DNA of 64,000 bases, from assembly GCA_025059375.1 (NCBI GenBank), contig JANXDO010000002.1:190966-254965 (forward strand), written 5' to 3'. The stretch's first letter is position 1. Each line of letters starts with the position of its first letter. The notes beneath the pieces were generated by a model that worked only from the letters and a program-made list of their open reading frames with translations, was not told the DNA's origin and made no database searches. Shown here piece after piece: positions 61,311-64,000 of the stretch. The stretch is from Candidatus Nezhaarchaeota archaeon (GTDB lineage: Archaea > Thermoproteota > Methanomethylicia > Nezhaarchaeales > WYZ-LMO8). The position numbers were made by a program, and so were the translations under genes.

Positions 61311-61703
61311 TCACCCTTTTAGCCTAGCTATCTTCTTAACCATTGTGGTGCCATAGAGCCTATACACCTGTATAATTAGGAACGCTAAGAACATTGTTAT
61401 AGCCATGTTTATGACTATAGCTGTTATTACGAGACATTGAGGTACAGGGTCTACAGCTACTGAAATAAACCAAGAAATTGTCTCTTGAGTTGGATTTAAT
61501 GTTGGTAGAATTGGGGGGTATATCTCTCCTCCAAATCTAAATCCTAGGAATATTATTAGTACGTTAGCTGTGTCCCCAAGTATCGTTAGGGCTATAAGCT
61601 TCTTTATTAATGAGGGGCCTCTTACTATACCATAAAGTGAGATTGCCACCACTGTTATTAGGGCTGCATAACCGTATAGCTGGAGTATCGCTTCAATGAT
61701 CAT
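61311..61703 (-). CDS. mbhG: MrpC/MbhG/NuoK-like subunit
   Basis: Three-helix membrane subunit. PSLIKKLIALTILGDTANVLIIFLGF carries the conserved NuoK-type region, and DPVPQCLVITAIVINMAITMFLAF the family motif (DP-x-PQ-A-L-x-L-T-A-I-V-I). 130 residues is a little longer than MrpC. It overlaps the next gene by 4 bp. Confidence 0.87.
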   Translation of the reverse strand: MIIEAILQLYGYAALITVVAISLYGIVRGPSLIKKLIALTILGDTANVLIIFLGFRFGGEIYPPILPTLNPTQETISWFISVAVDPVPQCLVITAIVINMAITMFLAFLIIQVYRLYGTTMVKKIARLKG

Positions 61704-62497
61704 AACTTCAAGATCCTCCTGAACTCCTCCTCTGGTATTGACATTAGGAGGAATAGTAACGTGAAGCCAGCTCCCACGGTGAGGTACTCAGCCACATTGT
61801 AGAAGAATAAGGAGCCTGCAAGCCATAGGGGACCTAGTGCTTCGGGGTATGAGAAGTGATGAGACCAAGGCTTAACTTGATTTTGCATAAGTGCCATGGC
61901 CCCAGCCAAAATGGGTATCGCTACTATTAGGGCTATTGCTATTAGTCCTACGGTTCTTAAAGTCAGACACTTATCCTTGGTGAGCCTAAGGTCCTCCTCT
62001 ATGAAATGTCTCGAGAAAGCCGCAATTAATACGAGTGGGGCGATGGCTAGTATTGAACCCGCTTGGAAGCCTCCTCCAGGAGTTAGATGACCATGAAAGG
62101 CTACAGATGCGGATGTTATTACTATTAGAGGGAAGACAATCCTAGACACGGATTTAACTATTATTGATAGGCCTCGCTGTCTTTCCCTCGTAACACTAAT
62201 CTTGATTTCTGCTACTCTAAAGATGGCCACTCCGCCGATTACTGCTAGAAAGAAGACGGCGGTTTCATAGTAGGTGTCTATTCCTCTATAGTCCCATAGC
62301 ATTGCGCAAACAGCTTCAGGGCTGGCCGCCCAAAGATCCTTGTTAAACACGTTAAAGCAGTTTTCAAGGTAGAATTTAGCTAGTGGACGTATTTCAGTTG
62401 AAGGGGTCCAGCCAGTGCCTCCTAGAGTTACTGCTAACATTATGGCGAAGAGGAGGGTGGCGGCCATGATCCCTATTGCTACCTCCCTTAACCTCAT
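61700..62497 (-). CDS. MrpB-type subunit, MbhE-MbhF fusion-like
   Basis: Membrane subunit of the MrpB kind, longer than either MbhE or MbhF alone (265 residues), suggesting a fusion of both. The first part has GIDTYYETAVFFLAVIGGVAIFRV. The second has FPLIVITSASVAFHGHLTPGGGFQAGSILAIAPLVLIAAF, the MnhB signature. A soluble stretch with Cys residues (LENCFNVFNKDLW...AVCAMLW) lies between. Shares one base with the gene before it. Confidence 0.82.
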   Translation of the reverse strand: MRLREVAIGIMAATLLFAIMLAVTLGGTGWTPSTEIRPLAKFYLENCFNVFNKDLWAASPEAVCAMLWDYRGIDTYYETAVFFLAVIGGVAIFRVAEIKISVTRERQRGLSIIVKSVSRIVFPLIVITSASVAFHGHLTPGGGFQAGSILAIAPLVLIAAFSRHFIEEDLRLTKDKCLTLRTVGLIAIALIVAIPILAGAMALMQNQVKPWSHHFSYPEALGPLWLAGSLFFYNVAEYLTVGAGFTLLFLLMSIPEEEFRRILKL

Positions 62498-62754
62498 TAT
62501 TCAACCTCCTCGTGCCTTTCTGTCTTGCTTATTAAGTAGACAAGTACTACGGTGTAAATTCCTACAGCTACAGCGATGTAGGCTAATACTATGTCGGGGG
62601 CCATGAGCATAAAGAAGGCTAAAGCGTAAGCTGCCGATTGACCAGCTGAAAAAACCGCAGCTTTAAGCAAGTCTTTACTTCTAATGGCAAAGTAAGTGAA
62701 AATAGCCCCTAATGTTAGAGCAAAAGCTACGAATGAAAATGCAAAGAACGACAT
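62497..62754 (-). CDS. mbhD: MbhD-like (DUF4040) subunit
   Basis: Three-helix protein of 85 residues with the MrpA C-terminal/DUF4040 type sequence: FAIRSKDLLKAAVFSAGQSAAYALAFFMLMAPDIVLAYIAVAVGIYTVVLVYLISK. The APD segment (MAPDIVLAYIAVAVG) is the family motif. Overlaps the neighbours by one base on each side. Confidence 0.83.
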   Translation of the reverse strand: MSFFAFSFVAFALTLGAIFTYFAIRSKDLLKAAVFSAGQSAAYALAFFMLMAPDIVLAYIAVAVGIYTVVLVYLISKTERHEEVE

Positions 62755-63131
62755 TAATCTCCCCTTCCCTTGTCCTCTTCAAGAAAGTCACATACCTTAG
62801 GCTCTACGGGAAGACCACTTCTATATGCGCCTCTAGCTAGTGCATGAGAGCCTGCTGGAGCCGTAATTATTATTATCAGTGCTGTTATGAAGGAACCTGA
62901 AGCAAGTAGCCACCTCCAGTATCCTAGGAAGTCACAGGCAAATGTCATGAGTGTAAGCCCAAATAGTGGATACGCAGCCCCTCCTATAATCCCTACCGTG
63001 GCCGCATGGAGGCGAACAAAGAAGTTTGGAAACCTCAATAGACCCAGCGCCCCTATTAAGTCGCATAAAGCTCCTACGAATATTAGGATTATACCTATGT
63101 AAAGAAGAACTTGCTCGATTATTCCCCACAT
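62754..63131 (-). CDS. mbhC: MrpG/MbhC-like subunit
   Basis: Three-helix MnhG-type subunit: GALCDLIGALGLLRFPNFFVRLHAATVGIIGGAAYPLFGLTLMTF is the family motif around R-x-P-x-x-x-x-R-x-H-A-x-T. A second segment (SGSFITALIIIITAPAGSHALARGAYRSGL) closes with the usual PAGSHALARAAY. 125 residues. Preceded by the MrpF-like gene with a 3-bp gap. Confidence 0.87.
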   Translation of the reverse strand: MWGIIEQVLLYIGIILIFVGALCDLIGALGLLRFPNFFVRLHAATVGIIGGAAYPLFGLTLMTFACDFLGYWRWLLASGSFITALIIIITAPAGSHALARGAYRSGLPVEPKVCDFLEEDKGRGD

Positions 63132-63134
63132 AAG

Positions 63135-63428
63135 CTACTCACCCAGTTCTTTTCGTTCGAGATATTTTGCTATGTACACACTAAATATGTACGTCCAGAG
63201 AGCAAGACAAATAGCACATACTATGAGGAAGGGGGCTTCGAAGTATATGGCCAGGAGGGCCATGAAGAAGCATACGTCATAAGATAAACAGTCGACCGCT
63301 AAAGCCATATCGGGGACCGTGGGTCCCTTTATTATCCTAATAGTGTAAAGAGCTATCGCAACAGCAAAGATTGGCATTGTGGTGATGATAACTGCCTTTA
63401 CTAACTCCTCAACAGGCAACGTACTCAC
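63135..63428 (-). CDS. mbhB: MrpF/MbhB-like subunit
   Basis: First gene of the minus-strand run. Three helices; IIKGPTVPDMALAVDCLSYDVCFFMALLAIYF is the MrpF motif (KGPT-x-x-D-R-x-x-A). 97 residues. It is divergent from the NuoB-like gene, with about 135 bp between them that probably holds both promoters. Confidence 0.86.
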   Translation of the reverse strand: MSTLPVEELVKAVIITTMPIFAVAIALYTIRIIKGPTVPDMALAVDCLSYDVCFFMALLAIYFEAPFLIVCAICLALWTYIFSVYIAKYLERKELGE

Positions 63429-63563
63429 CTCGTTCTAAATGATGTTGGGTAGGTTACTTTTAGTTCACTTATTAAGCCTTGCGTGTTTTCTACGTTGCTA
63501 GAAGATCCACAGAGCTTAAAACTCCCTCTCCCATTAAACCCTTTAGCGTAAAGGTGTGGATGA

Positions 63564-63998
63564 TTGCTGCTACAGAGAATCGCTACGTGGGCCAGATTGA
63601 GTTCGCCTTGGGTGCTCCATGTTAATACTGGAGCCTGCAATGCATGCGACATTGAGGTTCTAGCAGCATTGGCTCCTAGATTCGATGTTGAGCGTTTCGG
63701 GATTTTACTTAAGCCCTCTCCTAGGCATGCCGATGTTATCGTCATTACTGGTCCTGTTACAAAGCAAGCAGCTGAGAGGATAAAGAGGGTGTATGAACAG
63801 ACCCCCGACCCTAAGTTCGTCATTGCTGTTGGCAGCTGCACAATTAGTGGAGGAGTGTTTCAGGGCTGTTATGGCGTATTGGAGGGGGTTAACAAAATTG
63901 TACCGGTTGATGTGTACGTTCCTGGCTGCCCTCCAAGACCTGATGCTATAATACATGGAGTGATTAAGCTCATTGAGAAGGTGAGTAGGGGTGGCTGA
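63564..63998 (+). CDS. mbhJ: NuoB/MbhJ-like Fe-S small subunit of a group-4 complex
   Basis: Soluble subunit with the proximal [4Fe-4S] cluster. HVNTGACNACDIEVLAALAPRF supplies two cysteines, VIAVGSCTISGGVFQGCYGVL supplies a third and VYVPGCPPRPDAII the fourth. The CNACD spacing marks hydrogenase/Mbs small subunits rather than complex I (adjacent Cys pair). TTG start at 63564 after AAAGGTG. It ends with a TGA at 63996, so it is complete. The catalytic large subunit (MbhL-like) should follow beyond the window, so hydrogenase activity cannot be confirmed. Confidence 0.88.
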   Translation: MLLQRIATWARLSSPWVLHVNTGACNACDIEVLAALAPRFDVERFGILLKPSPRHADVIVITGPVTKQAAERIKRVYEQTPDPKFVIAVGSCTISGGVFQGCYGVLEGVNKIVPVDVYVPGCPPRPDAIIHGVIKLIEKVSRGG

Positions 63999-64000
63999 GA

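Noticed and set aside
1-64000. CRISPR array, insertion sequence or integrated element
   Set aside because: I saw no regularly spaced repeats, transposase, integrase or attachment-site duplication next to the tRNA gene.

Overview
The window reads as chromosomal DNA of an anaerobic, probably thermophilic archaeon of the Thermoproteota (TACK-like) side, with no sign of phage, plasmid, insertion sequence or CRISPR. Archaeal markers are the mre11-rad50-nurA-herA operon, the XPB-Bax1 pair, archaeal-type CODH/ACS (cdhABCDE), mevalonate kinase, Elp3, a PIN-ATPase-KH protein, TATA-like TTTAAA boxes at about -25 and many GTG/TTG starts. The exact lineage cannot be fixed from sequence alone. No mcr or mtr genes lie in the window, so it gives no direct evidence for methanogenesis.

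Layout. 0.5-4 kb: nitrilase-family amidohydrolase and a beta-decarboxylating dehydrogenase. 2.9-13.3 kb: redox/acyl-CoA cluster with thiol:fumarate reductase-like TfrAB, a GlcF-like Fe-S protein, two GlcD-like flavoproteins, 3-hydroxyacyl-CoA dehydrogenase, and a thiolase-fold protein with its DUF35 partner. 13.3-19.7 kb: multi-cluster radical SAM protein, DUF22-like protein, Elp3, TatD-like hydrolase and LeuCD-type hydro-lyase. 20.2-30.1 kb: DNA-repair island (Mre11, Rad50, NurA, HerA facing Bax1, XPB) followed by a TIM-barrel protein. 30.3-37.8 kb: catabolic/redox genes (FrhB-like, MmgE/PrpD, MFS, Old-Yellow-Enzyme-type reductase, AIR-synthase-related, Nudix). 37.8-43.9 kb: mevalonate kinase, GDPD, polyprenyl-P sugar-phosphate transferase, PIN-ATPase-KH, MBL hydrolase and a second DUF22-like protein. 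43.9-51.8 kb: complete CODH/ACS operon cdhA-B-C-D-E plus CooC-type nickel ATPase. 51.9-57.8 kb: tRNA-Val(UAC), HtrA protease, HEPN/MNT pair, alpha/beta hydrolase, and an Lrp-type regulator with a Cys-rich tail divergent from a ferredoxin/zinc-ribbon pair. 57.9-64 kb: membrane and antiporter module of a group-4 (Mbh-like) energy-converting complex, with its NuoB/MbhJ-like subunit divergently oriented at the right edge.

Together the genes suggest anaerobic metabolism around acetyl-CoA. CODH/ACS interconverts CO2/CO, methyl and acetyl-CoA. The hydroxyacyl-CoA, thiolase-like and 2-hydroxyacid-oxidase genes would feed or drain carbon, the Tfr/Hdr-type proteins would move electrons, and the Mbh-like complex would couple ferredoxin oxidation to an ion gradient. 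The links between modules are inference. The points most worth a second look are the thiolase-fold protein with a degenerate active site, the ferredoxin-fused radical SAM protein, the reductase with a Cys-rich insertion at its dinucleotide site, the paired DUF22-like genes, and several palindromic operator candidates.
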